64,000 nucleotides of DNA from Gordionus sp. m RMFG-2023 (lineage: Eukaryota > Nematomorpha > Gordioida > Chordodea > Parachordodidae): positions 25,397,366 to 25,461,365 of the forward strand of contig NC_088777.1 of assembly GCF_954871325.1 (NCBI RefSeq), read 5' to 3'. Under the pieces are notes generated by a model. It was not told the origin of the DNA, ran no database searches, and saw nothing but the letters and a program-made list of their open reading frames with translations. Shown piece by piece: positions 1 through 11,800 of this stretch (its first letter is position 1; every line of letters begins with the position of its first letter). The translations under genes were made by a program, and so were the position numbers.

Positions 1-2450
1 TTTTTCTCTAAGATTAATATTTTTTAAAATCAAATTTATAAAAACCGGAACAAACTGAAAAAACCGTTATAAATTATAAAATATAAATATTTTCTAAAAA
101 ACCGGAATGGAACAAAACATTTATAAAATTTTAAACTGAAACGAACTGCTATACTTAACTGTTAGAAACTCTGACTGAGATAATGAAAATTCCTCTCTTC
201 GAATGTTTAGAGGTGATATCGGTGTAGAGGTTGATTGTGCATCACTGTTAAAATAATCAGACCATTGATCCTCATAGAGATTGGTAAACATATCTATATT
301 ATAAAACATTAAAGTGATATTTGGTTTTGAAAAATAAAATCGAGAAAAATTGTAGAGGAAAATATATTAAATATTTAATGACAAAAATTATTTTTTTAAT
401 TTTAACTATTTTTATTCTTATATTTGCCTTAACTTTTCTCAATTTTTTTCATCACTTCTCTATTTTAATGTTATTTTTAACAATTTTCCCTTTTCATTCT
501 ACATAAAATTTTTTGACTTTTTATGATTTTTTTCTCCTTAAATTTTTATTTTTTCAATTTTACCTAATTTTAGTTTCTCCTTGGCTATCAAATTTTTTGT
601 TAATATTTTTTGGCTCTAATAATTGATGCGTTAAAAAAGGAGTGTCATAAATATAGTATCATGTTTTAAAGTAAGCTAAACTTTAAAATAATATTCTCTC
701 CTATCGAATATAGAATAAAATATAGTTTATCAAAGGAAACTCACGTGCACGCAGGAAAGTAAATCAGGCACAGGAAGAATATATATTAAATTGTATAAAT
801 TTGGAGAAATAACAAAAAATACAGTATCAATGTTACAATCTGGATTTATGTATAGTTTATAAAGGGTATCACTATTCAGTTTACCGAATCAAAAATTGAG
901 TTTCGCAAAGATACTCAAATTGGGTTGTGGATGTAGCTTATATGAAAGAAAAATTATGAAAGCGGTTATGAATGAGACGGTTAATAGATATTCATAAATA
1001 AATAAAAAAGGCTAATAAAAATGTCTAAGAGATAAAAGCAATAAATATACAATCATTGTTGTTATCACGATTGCGAGAATATTCAGCGAGGTTCCTGATG
1101 GCCCCTGCAACGCTATACACGTTAGCCAGTTTGTAAATGTAAAACTAAATCATTTTGGAAAAAGTGATAAGTTGAATATGATTGTGATGGGTAATGTTCC
1201 ATTTAATTATATTCAGCAATTAGCGAATTGATAGAAAGGAAAGCGCATACAATAAAATATTTACCAGTTTACAGCCCTTATCTTAATCTAAATTATGTTT
1301 TATTAATGGAAAGAATTTGCCAGAATAAGAATCCTCTCTTTTTATAGAGCTTAAAGAGAGAGGAATATATGAGGAGAATTCAAAATATTATTTTAGAAAT
1401 AAAAAAATCTATATTCAAAAATGTAGAAGAAAGAAAATTATTTATTAATATATATTTTTGTTTCTTACTTATACATTGTAATTGTAATGAAATAATTTGA
1501 TATGAAAAAAATATTAATAAAAAAAATTTGATTGCCAAAGAGATATAAAAATTAAATTGAATTTAATAAATATAAATATAAGGAGAAAAATATCATAAAA
1601 AGTCAAAAATTTGTTATGAAGGATAAAAAAAAGAAAAGGAATTCTTTGCCAGTAAAATAGAGAAGTGAAGAAAATTACAGGGAATACAAAGAGATTATTT
1701 TTATTCGATCTCTCCTGACGATTAGTAAGAGGATTTTGAATAACTGTGCTGGTTTCGCTTTTTATTTTGTATTTTATATTATTTTATTATTTATGCTCAA
1801 TATTGTCTTTTTGTTATTATGATTTTTTTTTATCGTTTACTAACTATTTACTTCATTATTATAATTATTTTATAATAATTTTTATAATTGATAATAAATA
1901 TAATAACTTATAATATTATTTTTAAAAAGAATGATAAAAATGAGAAGAAAAATTGAGAAAAAATAAGAAAAATTAAAAATGACTTAAAGAGATGGCAAAA
2001 AGTTAAAATAAAATAAGAAGGAAAAATAAAAGATTTCTAAAAAAAATAATATTCTTTAGGATCTAAAAATGAAGAATTTTATTCCGGGAAATTATTTTCC
2101 TGGGATTTTTTCCCGGGTAATTATTTTCTGGAAAATTTATTTCCGTGGATATTTTTACTAGAGATTTTTTTATAAGGGGAGGGGTGGGGGATTATTTTCC
2201 TATAATTTTTTTCTGGGTAATTATTTTCAATGATTCGGCATATATTAATATAAGGTCAAACTGATCTGAAAATTCAACTTCATTAGTTTTATAGATTGAT
2301 AAACCTAAAAGTTATTATCTTAAAATTTTTGAGGTGAGTAAATGTTGTCTTGAAACGAAAATTGAGCGGCTGAATGCTAAAATATCATGATCATATTTTT
2401 TTATAGTCAAATCATTTTATTTATTTTAAAATAGGATATATATATATATG
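1..2450. other. AT-rich region without supported gene
   Basis: Very A+T-rich DNA with many homopolymer tracts. No frame carries a recognisable domain. One modest open stretch on the + strand, about 1036-1232, reads as non-repetitive protein-like sequence but has no family resemblance that I can name and no neighbouring coding exon. From about 2070 to 2230 there is a loose minisatellite of CCCGGGTAATTATTTTC-like units; related pieces occur near 15783-15820 and 17925-17965. Confidence 0.6.
2070..2230. repeat. Loose CCGGG/AATTATTTTCC minisatellite
   Basis: Five to six imperfect units alternate a CCGGG-type core with AATTATTTTCC. Single related units recur near 15790 and 17930 beside other mobile DNA, so the motif is probably a dispersed family rather than a local accident. 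No coding or structural role is visible. Confidence 0.45.
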
Positions 2451-2810
2451 TGTTAGCGGCAATGTGAAATATTCGGCAATGTATACATAGCCGGAATATT
2501 TTCGGCAATGTGAGGTAGTGGTAGTATGCAGGGTAATTTTGTTATTTCGACAAAGTATACATTAGAGGCCTGCATTGGGCGGGGGGCGGATGGGCGGGTA
2601 AAAATTTTTCAAAAATTGGCAGGCGGGCGGGTTAAAATTTTTTTTAAACTATGGGCGGGCTAGGCGGATTTTTTAGAAAACTATGGGCGGGCTGGGCGGG
2701 CGGGTTAAATTTTTTTAAAACATTGATTGGGCGGGCTTTTGGTCCAAAAATCCGCCCAATGTAGATCTCTAGTATACATTGCCGAGTTAAATCAGGCAAT
2801 GTATTCTATT
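2451..2810 (+). repeat. Left terminal GGCAATGT cluster
   Basis: Several copies of GGCAATGT and its complement are spaced 15-40 bp apart, including GGCAATGTGAGGTAGTGG, which recurs inverted in the right cluster. The cluster is split by a 209-bp MITE at 2563-2771. Clusters of short subterminal motifs are typical transposase-binding regions in DNA transposons; that role is inferred. Confidence 0.65.
2563..2771. mobile_element. hAT-type MITE, GC-rich, 8-bp TSD GTATACAT
   Basis: The ends read TAGAGGCCTGCATTGGGC and, from the other side, TAGAGATCTACATTGGGC, an inverted terminal repeat of about 18 bp with a few mismatches. It is flanked by perfect 8-bp duplications, GTATACAT at 2555-2562 and 2772-2779, the hallmark of hAT insertion. 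The inside is repeated GGGCGGGC runs separated by AAAATTTTTT, in sharp contrast to the surrounding AT-rich DNA. It carries no coding. A related 430-bp element with the same plan lies at 52420-52849. Confidence 0.85.
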
Positions 2811-2814
2811 TTAC

Positions 2815-3500
2815 AAATTAATAAAGGTTTAAAATTTCATTTCCGAAATAAATAATAAATATAAAGCATAATTTGAGGCATCATTAGGAAGAGAAAAAAA
2901 TTCTCTACCGTTGTACGTTAAAAAATTTTTAAAAAAAATAAATTTTGAGTGTTTTTTATTTTTGGCGCCATATCTTTAATGGTCAATAGCTGGAAAAAGG
3001 TAATAGTACAAATCGAGTTTGAAACGGTACAGATCGGTACAAATCGGGTACAAATCAATCCCGAAATTTGAAAAATCTCAAATTTTGAATATCGGGAGGG
3101 GAGGCTAACTTCACGTTATAATATAAGGTTTTAAATTTGATTTTCGAAATAAATAATGAAGATAAAGCTTAATTTGAGGCATCATTAGGAAGATAAAAAA
3201 ATTCTCTACCGTTGTACGTTAAAAAACTTTAAAAAAAATAAATTTTGAGTGTTTTTTATTTTTTGGCGCAACATTTTCAACGGTCAATAGCTGGAAAACC
3301 GTGATGGTACAAATCGAACTGAAAACGGTACAAATCATTCTCTATCGACCTATTCACTTTTTATTTTTAAGTTCAAAAGTTGGGGGGCTGTCGTGAAGTT
3401 GGCCCCCCATTTTGTTCTTTGAATATCTCAAAAACGGTGATGGTACAAATCGAACTGAAAACGGTACAAATCGGTACAAATCGGGTACTAATCACATCAA
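2815..3500. repeat. About 300-bp tandem duplication rich in GTACAAATCG
   Basis: A unit starting near 2826 recurs near 3126 with strong similarity, including the segment CATCATTAGGAAGA followed by TCTCTACCGTTGTACG. Each unit ends in several GGTACAAATCG words; a third partial end lies at 3420-3490. A short G/C hairpin sits at 3378-3408. Related sequence is found at 29085-29215, inside another mobile element. The function is unknown; it is probably a dispersed repeat that landed in the left arm of the foldback element. Confidence 0.6.
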
Positions 3501-3626
3501 ACCAACTGATAAACCATTGAAAATCAAAAATTGTGGAGCCAACTTCACGGACCTTATTTTAAATATTTATGGTAATTTGTTGCATTTTAATAATAAAATC
3601 ATTTCTATATTATTATCCCCAAGTCT

Positions 3627-3895
<269 letters not shown>

Positions 3896-3959
3896 ATACT
3901 AAAATAGATACATGTTTAATATTTTTCTGTTATATGGCATTTATAGAGCAACCATGAAT

Positions 3960-4432
3960 TTACTATTGATATATCTTTTGATGGCTAATTTTTTTTATTT
4001 TTTGTGTTATAGTTTTTTTAATAAATTTTTTTAAATATATTGTTTTGATTGATATTTTTTTTATATTTTTTATTTTTTGTGTTATATGATTTTTTTAATA
4101 AATTTTTGTAAATATTTTTTGATTGATATTTTTTTTTATATTTTTTATTTTTTGTGTTTAAATGATTTTTTTAAATATATTTTTTATTGATATTTTTATA
4201 TATTTTTTTTTAAATTTATATTTGATATATCTTTTGATCGATAATTTTTTTTTAATTTGTGTTATATGATTTTTTTAATAAAATTTTTTGATTGATATTT
4301 TTATAATATTTTTTTAATAAATTTTTTAAATATATTTTTTTGATTGATATTTTTTAATATATATTTTTTAAATGATATTTATATTTTATAATTTTATCTA
4401 TTATATATCTTTTGACAGATAATTTTTTAGGT
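3960..4432 (+). repeat. Left AT-rich repetitive arm of foldback element
   Basis: Imperfect repeats built from TTTGATTGATATTTTT, TTTTTTAATAAATTTTT and TTTGTGTTATA. The same words in inverted orientation fill 8450-9540 on the right side, so the two stretches are the outer arms of the element. Confidence 0.6.
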
Positions 4433-6433
4433 AATAGTGACAAATGTCATAATCGTTATTTTTGAACTTTTTTGAGTTTTTTTAAAGCAAATAGATAAAT
4501 ATGTTTTGTAAATATGTTAAATTAATATTTCAGTGAAAGTGAACTATAGAAAAGTGACAATTGTCATAATCGTTATTTTTGAACTTTTTTGACCTTTTTT
4601 ACAGTAAATAGGTAAAATATTTTTTGTAAACCTGTTAAATTAATATTTCAGTGAAAGTGAACTATAGAAAAGTGACAATTGTCATAATAGTTATTTTTGA
4701 ACCTTTTTGAGTTTTTTTAAAGTATATAGGTAAAAATATGTTTTGTAAACATGTTAAATTAATATTTCACTGAAGATGTACTATGGAAAAGTGACAATTG
4801 TCATAATCGTTGTTTTTGAACTTTTTTGAGTTTTTTTAAAGTATATAGGTAAAAATATGTTTTGTAAACATGTTAAATTAATATTTCAGTGAAAGTGTAG
4901 TATAGAAAAGTGACAATTGTCATAATCGTTATTTTTGAACTTTTTTGAGTTTTTTTAAAGTAAATAGGTAAAAATATGTTTTGTAAACATGTTAAATTAA
5001 TATTTCAGTGAAAGTGTAGTATAGAAAAGTGACAATTGTCATAATCGTTATTTTTGAATATTTTTTAGTTTTTTTAAAGTAAATAGGTAAAAATATGTTT
5101 TGTAAAAATGTTAAATTAATATTTCAGTGAAGATGTACTATGGAAAAGTGACAATTGTCATAATCGTTATTTTTGAAATTTTTTAGTTTTTTTTAAAGTA
5201 AATAGGTAAAAATATGTTTTGTAAAAATATTAAATTAATATTTCAGTGAAGATGTATTATGGAAAAGTGACAATTGTCATAATCGTTATTTTTGAACTTT
5301 TTTGATTTTTTTTAAAGTAAATAGTTAGAATTATGTTTTGTAAAAATGTTAAATTAATATTTCACTGAAGATGTACTATGGAAAAGTGACAATTGTCATA
5401 ATCCTTATTTTTGAACATTTTTTAGTTTTTTTAAAGTAAATAGGTAAAAATATGTTTAGTAAACGTGTTAAATTAATATTTCAGTGAAGATGTACTATGG
5501 AAAAGTGACAATTGTCATAGTCGTTATTTTTGAACTTTTTTGATTTTTTTTAAAGTAAATAGTTAAAATTATGTTTTGTAAAAATGTTAAATTAATATTT
5601 CAGTGAAGATGTACTATGGAAAAGTGACAATTGTCATAATCGTTATTTTTTAAATTTTTTTAGTTTTTTTAAAGTAAATAGGTAAAAATATGTTTTGTAA
5701 AAATGTTAAATTAATATTTCAGTGAAGATGTATTATGGAAAAGTGACAATTGTCATAATCGTTTATTTTGAACATTTTTTAGTTTTTTTAAAGTAAATAG
5801 GTAAAAATATGTTTAGTAAACGTGTTAAATTAATATTTCAGTGAAGATGTACTATGGAAAAGTGACAATTGTCATAATCGTTATTTTTGAATATTTTTTA
5901 GTTTTTTTAAAGTAAATAGGTAAAAATATGTTTTGTAAAAATGTTAAATTAATATTTCAGTGAAGATGTACTATGGAAAAGTGACAATTGTCATAATCGT
6001 TATTTTTGAAATTTTTTTAGTTTTTTTAAAGTAAATAGGTAAAAATATGTTTTATAAAAATGTTAAATTAATATTTCAGTGAAGATGTATTATGGAAAAG
6101 TGACAATTGTCATAATCGTTATTTTTGAACTTTTTTGATTTTTTTTAAAGTAAATAGTTAGAATTATGTTTTGTAAAAATGTTAAATTAATATTTCACTG
6201 AAGATGTACTATGGAAAAGTGACAATTGTCATAATCCTTATTTTTGAACCTTTTTTTATTTTTTTTAAAGTAAATAGGTAAAAATATGTTTTGTAAAAAT
6301 GTTAAATTAATATTTCACTGAAGATGTACTATGGAAAAGTGACAATTGTCATAATCGTTTTTTTTAAACATTTTTTAGTTTTTTTAAAGTAAATAGGTAA
6401 AAATATGTTTAGTAAACGTGTTAAATTAAAATT
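4433..6433 (+). repeat. Satellite array A (about 17 x 119 bp, forward)
   Basis: About 17 head-to-tail monomers of about 119 bp. Each holds GTGACAATTGTCATAATCG, then TTATTTTTGAAC, a T-rich stretch, AAAGTAAATAGGTAAAAATATG and TTAAATTAATATTTCAG. The first monomer has a variant palindrome (GACAAATGTC). Variants recur in order: the rare AGTTAGAATTATG version occurs at 5323 and 6156, 833 bp apart, exactly seven times 119, which points to multi-monomer duplication. Confidence 0.9.
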
Positions 6434-7039
6434 TCAGTTTAGATATGTTTTATATTATATAGACACTAACAGGAAGATTAACATTAAAATTCCTAAATTC
6501 GCTATTATTTATATATTGAAAATTAAAGATGAATTATTTTCCTGCAAATCGTCAATGCCTTGATTTGATTAATCTCGAGATTTCAGCATGAATACATTAA
6601 TGACCTCAAATGATAAAAAATTTTACTATTACGATTACACCTTAATCTTCATAGCAGCCGGAAATGTTTTTTAACATTATTTATAAGTAGACCGATGTTT
6701 AAATAAAATATTTTTAGGATTAATTTATTTTTTCCTAAAATATTAACTGCGAAATATTTAAATATGAATCCTGCATCGGTTATTTGTATATCAACTAATT
6801 ATAATATCTTTGACTTATTTATTTCAATTCTGTGAGTAAATATATTTTAAATATTTATTCACTTTAGTGAACTATCTAAAATTACAAGTTAGAGCTATTG
6901 AGATGTATATCTATCACTAAATACATTTTCATGAATATATTTATAAACGAAATAAATTTTAGCAATTAACTATGTTGCAATATAGCGAACATTAAATACT
7001 ATTAGCCCTTATATTTATTACTAAGATTATGCGTCAAAC
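6434..7039. other. Non-repetitive centre of foldback element 1
   Basis: About 600 bp between the two oppositely oriented satellite arrays, with no open frame of note. Part of it (about 6490-6660) matches, in reverse complement, about 18560-18730 next to satellite array C: shared words include GCAGGAAAA, ATCTCGAG and the following AT-rich run. The centre is therefore part of the mobile unit, not host DNA caught between two arrays. Confidence 0.6.
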
Positions 7040-8350
7040 ATTTTAAGTTCATCTGAAATTTTAATTTAACATTTTTTCAAAACATAATTTTAACTATTTA
7101 CTTAAAAAAAACTAAAAAATGTTCAAAAATAACGATTATGACAATTGTCACTTTCCATAGTACATCTTCACTGAAATATTAATTTAACATTTTTACAAAA
7201 CATACTATTTACTTTAAAAAAAATAAAAAAAGTTCAAAAATAACGATTATGACAATTGTCACTTTTCCATAGTACATCTTCACTGAAATATTAATTTAAC
7301 ATGTTTAATAAACATATTTTTACCTATTTACTTTAAAAAAACTAAAAAATGTTCAAAAATAACGATTATGACAATTGTCACTATTCCATAATACATCTTC
7401 ACTGAAATATTAACTTAACATTTTTACAAAATATAATTTTAACTATTTACTTTAAAAAAAATCAAAAAAGTTCAAAAATAACGACTATGACAATTGTCAC
7501 TTTTCCATAACAATCTTCACTGAAATATTAATTTAACACGTTTACTAAACATATTTTTACCTATTTACTTTAAAAAAACTAAAAAATGTTCAAAAATAAC
7601 GATTATGACAATTGTCACTTTTCCATAATACATCTTCACTGAAATATTAATTTAACATTTTTACAAAACATATTTTTACCTATTTACTTTAAAAAAACTA
7701 AAAAATTTTCAAAAATAACGATTATGACAATTGTCACTTTTCCATAGTACATCTTTACTGAAATATTAATTTAACATTTTTACAAAACATATTTTTACCT
7801 ATTTACTTTAAAAAAACTAAAAAATGTTCAAAAATAACGATTATGACAATTGTCGCTTTTCCATACTACATCTACACTGAAATATTAATTTAACACGTTT
7901 ACTAAACATATTTTTACCTATTTACTTTAAAAAAACTAAAAAATGTTCAAAAATAACGATTATGACAATTGTCACTTTTCCATAGTACATCTTCACTGAA
8001 ATATTAATTTAACATTTTTACAAAATATAATTTTAACTATTTACTTTAAAAAAAATCAAAAAAGTTCAAAAATAACGACTATGACAATTGTCACTTTTCC
8101 ATAGTACATCTTTACTGAAATATTAATTTAACACGTTTACTAAACATATTTTTACCTATTTACTTTAAAAAAACTAAAAAATGTTCAAAAATAACGATTA
8201 TAACAATTGTCACTTTTCCATAATACATCTTCACTGAAATATTAATTTAACATTTTTACAAAACATATTTTTACCTATTTACTTTAAAAAAACTAAAAAA
8301 TGTTCAAAAATAACGATTATGACAATTGTCACTTTTCCATAATACATCTT
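7040..8350 (-). repeat. Satellite array B (about 11 x 119 bp, reverse)
   Basis: About 11 monomers of the same satellite in the opposite orientation to array A, with the palindrome TGACAATTGTCA in nearly all. Together with array A it forms the inner inverted arms of the foldback element. The array stops near 8350 in a partial monomer. Confidence 0.9.
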
Positions 8351-9640
8351 CACTGAAAATTCAGGGTCGGGATAAAATTTTTATGGATTAAATCGGATCG
8401 AATTGAGTTAATCTAGTTCAAAAATTACGATTATACCTTTTGTCACTTTTACCTATAAAATTAGGAATCAAAAGATTAAAAATTACGTTAAAAATAAATT
8501 ATATAAAAATCATTTAAAAAAAATATCAATCAAAAAATATATTTAAAAAAATTATGACAAATTAAAATATCTTATCTCTAAAAAAAAATATCAATCAAAA
8601 AATATATTTAAATAAATAATAATAACACAAATAAAAAAAAAATTTAGCTATCAAAAAATATATCAAGAAAAAATTTACGTGAAAAATAAATACATAAAAA
8701 ACCATTATAATAAAAAATATCAGTCAAAAAATATATATAAAAATAATATAACAAATTAAAATATATTTTCTAAAAATTATCTTAAAAAAAATATCAATCA
8801 AAAAATATATTTAAAAAAATAATATAACACAAAAAATTAAAAAAAATTTAGCTATCAAAAAATATATCAAGATAAAATTTACGTGAAAAATAAATACATA
8901 AAAAACCATTATAATAAAAATATCAATCAAAAAATATATAAAAAAATAATATAACAAATTAAAATATATTATCTAAAAATTATTTAAAAAAAAATATCAA
9001 TCAAAAAAAAATAAAATAATATAACAAATTAAAATATATTACCTCTAAAGTTTTATTTAAAAAATAACATAAACCAAAAAACAAAAAAAAATTAGCTATC
9101 AAAAAAAATCTATGTAAAAAATAAATATATCAATCAAAAAAAATATGTAAAAAATAATATAACAAATTATAATATATTATTTCAATATACTTAAAAAAAA
9201 ATATCAAAAAAAATATATTATATATTACCTCTAAAGTTTTATTTAAAAAATAATATAAACAAAAAACAAAAAAAAATTATCTATCAAAAAAAATCTACGT
9301 CAAAAATAAATATTTAAAAAAGTAATTATATTAAAAAAAATATATAAAAAAAATTATATTAAAAAAAAAATATCAATCAAAAAAAATATATAAAAAAATA
9401 ATTATATTAAAATAAAATATCTATCAAAAAAAATATGTAAAAAAATATATAACAAATTATAATATATTATAATATATTAAAAAAAAATATCAATCAAAAA
9501 ATATATTTAAAAAGATAATATAACAAATTAAAATATTATATCAAAAAATAAATTAATATTAAATAAATAATAAATTAATATTAAATAAATAATAAATTAA
9601 TATTAAATAAATAATAAATTAATCTTAAATAAATAATAAA
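8351..9640 (-). repeat. Right AT-rich repetitive arm
   Basis: Repeats of AAAAATATCAATCAAAAAA, AGCTATCAAAAAATATATCA and ATATAACAAATTAAAATAT, the inverted counterpart of 3960-4432 but about twice as long. The last part, 9545-9640, is a short tandem repeat of a 20-24 bp unit with AAATTAATATTAAATAAATA. The length difference between arms shows that they expand or contract independently. Confidence 0.65.
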
Positions 9641-9783
9641 TTTGTAAAATACACATTGCCTAAAATAACCAGGCAATGTTCACATTGCCGAATCTCACAT
9701 TTACATTGCCTACCACTACCTCACATTGCCGAAAAAATTCCGGCAATGTATACATTGCCGGAATTTTCACATTGCCGCTAACA
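9641..9783 (-). repeat. Right terminal GGCAATGT cluster with 34-bp perfect palindrome
   Basis: About eight ACATTGCC/GGCAATGT motifs in 130 bp. Positions 9734-9767 are a perfect 34-bp palindrome centred between 9750 and 9751; its core is GGCAATGTATACATTGCC. The outer end, ATTGCCGCTAACA, matches the left terminus inverted. Confidence 0.75.
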
Positions 9784-10590
9784 TATATATTTTTTTTCCG
9801 AGTATGTACTATATTTCTTTGAGATAGTTATTAACTAAAGATGGGAATAAGAAAATTCAGAAAATATAAAAACAGGAAGAGGAGATATGCTCAATATTCA
9901 AAATAATAAAATATATATATTTAAAAAATATATATATTAAAAAAATATATATATTTAAAAAATATATATATTAAAAAAATATATCAATTCAAAAAAATAT
10001 ATTGAAAAAAAAATATATATTAAAAAAAATATATATATTAAAAAAATATATATATTAAAAAAATATATATATTTAAAAAATATATCAATTCAAATAAATA
10101 TATTGAAAAAAAAATATATATTAAAAAAAATATATATATTAAAAAAATATATATATAAAAAATATATATATTAAAAAAATATATATATTAAAAAAATATA
10201 TATTAAAAAAAAGTATTTAATAAAAAAAAAATATCAATTAAAAAAATATATTGAAAAAATTTATGTAAAAAATAAATATAACAAATTAAAAGGAATTAGG
10301 ATGGATGTTTATTATAAATATATGTAAAATAAATAGTTTCGCTTAATTTAAATGGCGTGTTTTGGAAACATGGTTAACCCGCTTGATGATAATTTTTTAA
10401 ACTTTTTTTAAAATATACTTAAATCATTTTTTTTAGAAATATAATCGAAAAATATTATGTTCATTATCTTCAATATTTTTACAATATATGCAAAAAAAAT
10501 TTTTGAAAAAAACAATATTTTATTTATTTTTGAGCATATCTCCTCTTCCGGTTTTTATATTTTCTGGATTTTCTTATTCCCTGAGCTTCT
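9784..10590. other. Inverted repeat (9838-9895 / 10528-10585) around AT tract
   Basis: Two 58-bp stretches containing GGAATAAGAAAAT and GGAGATATGCTCAA face each other in inverted orientation with few mismatches. Between them lies an AAAAAATATATAT-type low-complexity tract (9900-10290) and a short LINE fragment (10329-10390). It could be a MITE-like foldback, but no clear terminal repeat or target duplication was found. Confidence 0.5.
10329..10390 (+). mobile_element. Short fragment of the LINE N-terminal region
   Basis: About 55 bp containing CGCTTAATTTAAATGGCGTG closely match the N-terminal zinc-finger coding region of the two LINE copies (11862-11920 and 58281-58338). The similarity ends abruptly on both sides. 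It is an internal fragment rather than a normal 5'-truncated insertion, which would keep the 3' end. Confidence 0.75.
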
Positions 10591-11000
10591 ACTAATGCCC
10601 GATCATAGTTATCAAAATTGACTATTCTTTCCTACGATGATTTTCTCCAACAATTTCTTATATATGGTCGTAGATAATGTTCTCTCCATTCACGGAAAAT
10701 ATCGTCTCTTTTCAATTCTCTCAAAAAAAGACATCTTGTCCAATTAAAATGTCGATTTCTAAAATATAATAATCTACACTCTTCAAAGATGATATAATAT
10801 TATACCAACATATTCGAAATAATCAATTATCGCTCTTCTAACTACTTATCAACATTCGCGGAAAGCACCATCGAGAGAGGCTTGTCCTATCGAAACTTTC
10901 TTTTTCAAATAGTAGAAGCGCTTAACTTCTTTTGTGTAACGAATAGTGCTAAGACAACCTTAAGATTTCCCTATTTTGCAGCCGTAGAAAAATTTCCTTA
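10591..11000. other. Unassigned sequence upstream of LINE copy 1
   Basis: Mixed-composition DNA, richer in C and T than its surroundings. No domain, hairpin or terminal repeat recognised. It may be the outer 5' leader of LINE copy 1, but copy 2 is truncated before this point, so nothing in the window can test that. Confidence 0.35.
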
Positions 11001-11400
11001 AGTTTGAATTCTTTTTACATCACCACACCCTAAAGATTTCCCCGACAAAGTTTAATTTTTTTGCATTTCTTGGTTTACCTACCAGTATTTTCGATTATTT
11101 TTTTATTTGCCAAACCTTCCCACGTCTCCACACCCCAATAATTTTCCCGACAAAGTTCGATCCGATTTTTACTTAAATCTCCATTTTATTTGCCAAACCT
11201 CTTCTTATCCCCACACCCTCAAAACCCCGTCGAAGTTAAATCCTAATGATATGATCCATTTTATTAACCAAACCTTCTCACTCCACACTAAAAATTCTCC
11301 CGGGGAAGTTAATTTTTCCTTAGCGATTATTCCTTTTATTCCTAACTCCCCCTCTCCCCTATAACATCACACCCCAAAAAATTCCCCTATTAAGTTAAAC
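11001..11400 (+). repeat. Degenerate tandem repeats in the LINE 5' leader
   Basis: Five imperfect repeats, 70-100 bp apart, each with CCACACCC-type sequence, an A-rich spacer, CCCCGACAAAGTT or a variant, and a T-rich stretch (starting near 11027, 11127, 11213, 11283 and 11366). Repeated monomers in the 5' leader are known from some LINEs, where they act as promoters; that role is only inferred here. Confidence 0.6.
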
Positions 11401-11800
11401 ATTAATACCCCTTATACTTTATGCATCTAATTTTTTATTATTTTAAATTTACCAACCCTCCTAATTTCGATTGTTCATAATCTTTCTTTTTTCTTTCAAT
11501 TTTTGATTTTTTCTTTCCCTCTTTTTTCTTGTTTATACCCCCCCCCCCCTTTTATTTTTTTGTTCTTAATAATACTTTTTATACTTTATGTTCCTAGTCT
11601 TATTTTATAAATATTATTGATTATTATTTTTTTTTAAAATTTACCAACCCCTCTAATCTCGATAATACTTCTGAAAGGATATCTCAGGTATCTTCTTCTT
11701 TTTCCAATTTTGATTTTTTTTCCCCATTTCCCTAGTTAATATCTTCTTCTTTTTTTTTCCATTCAAAATTATATCCGTTAATATATTTTATCTTTTTTTT

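Noticed and set aside
1036-1232. Possible exon on the + strand
   Set aside because: Open for about 65 codons without ATG, but no family, no clear splice sites and no neighbouring exons; kept only as a note in the region entry.
4433-6433. CRISPR-like regular repeats
   Set aside because: Monomers adjoin directly and the between-palindrome parts are homologous to each other, so there are no unique spacers; this is a satellite in an animal-type genome.
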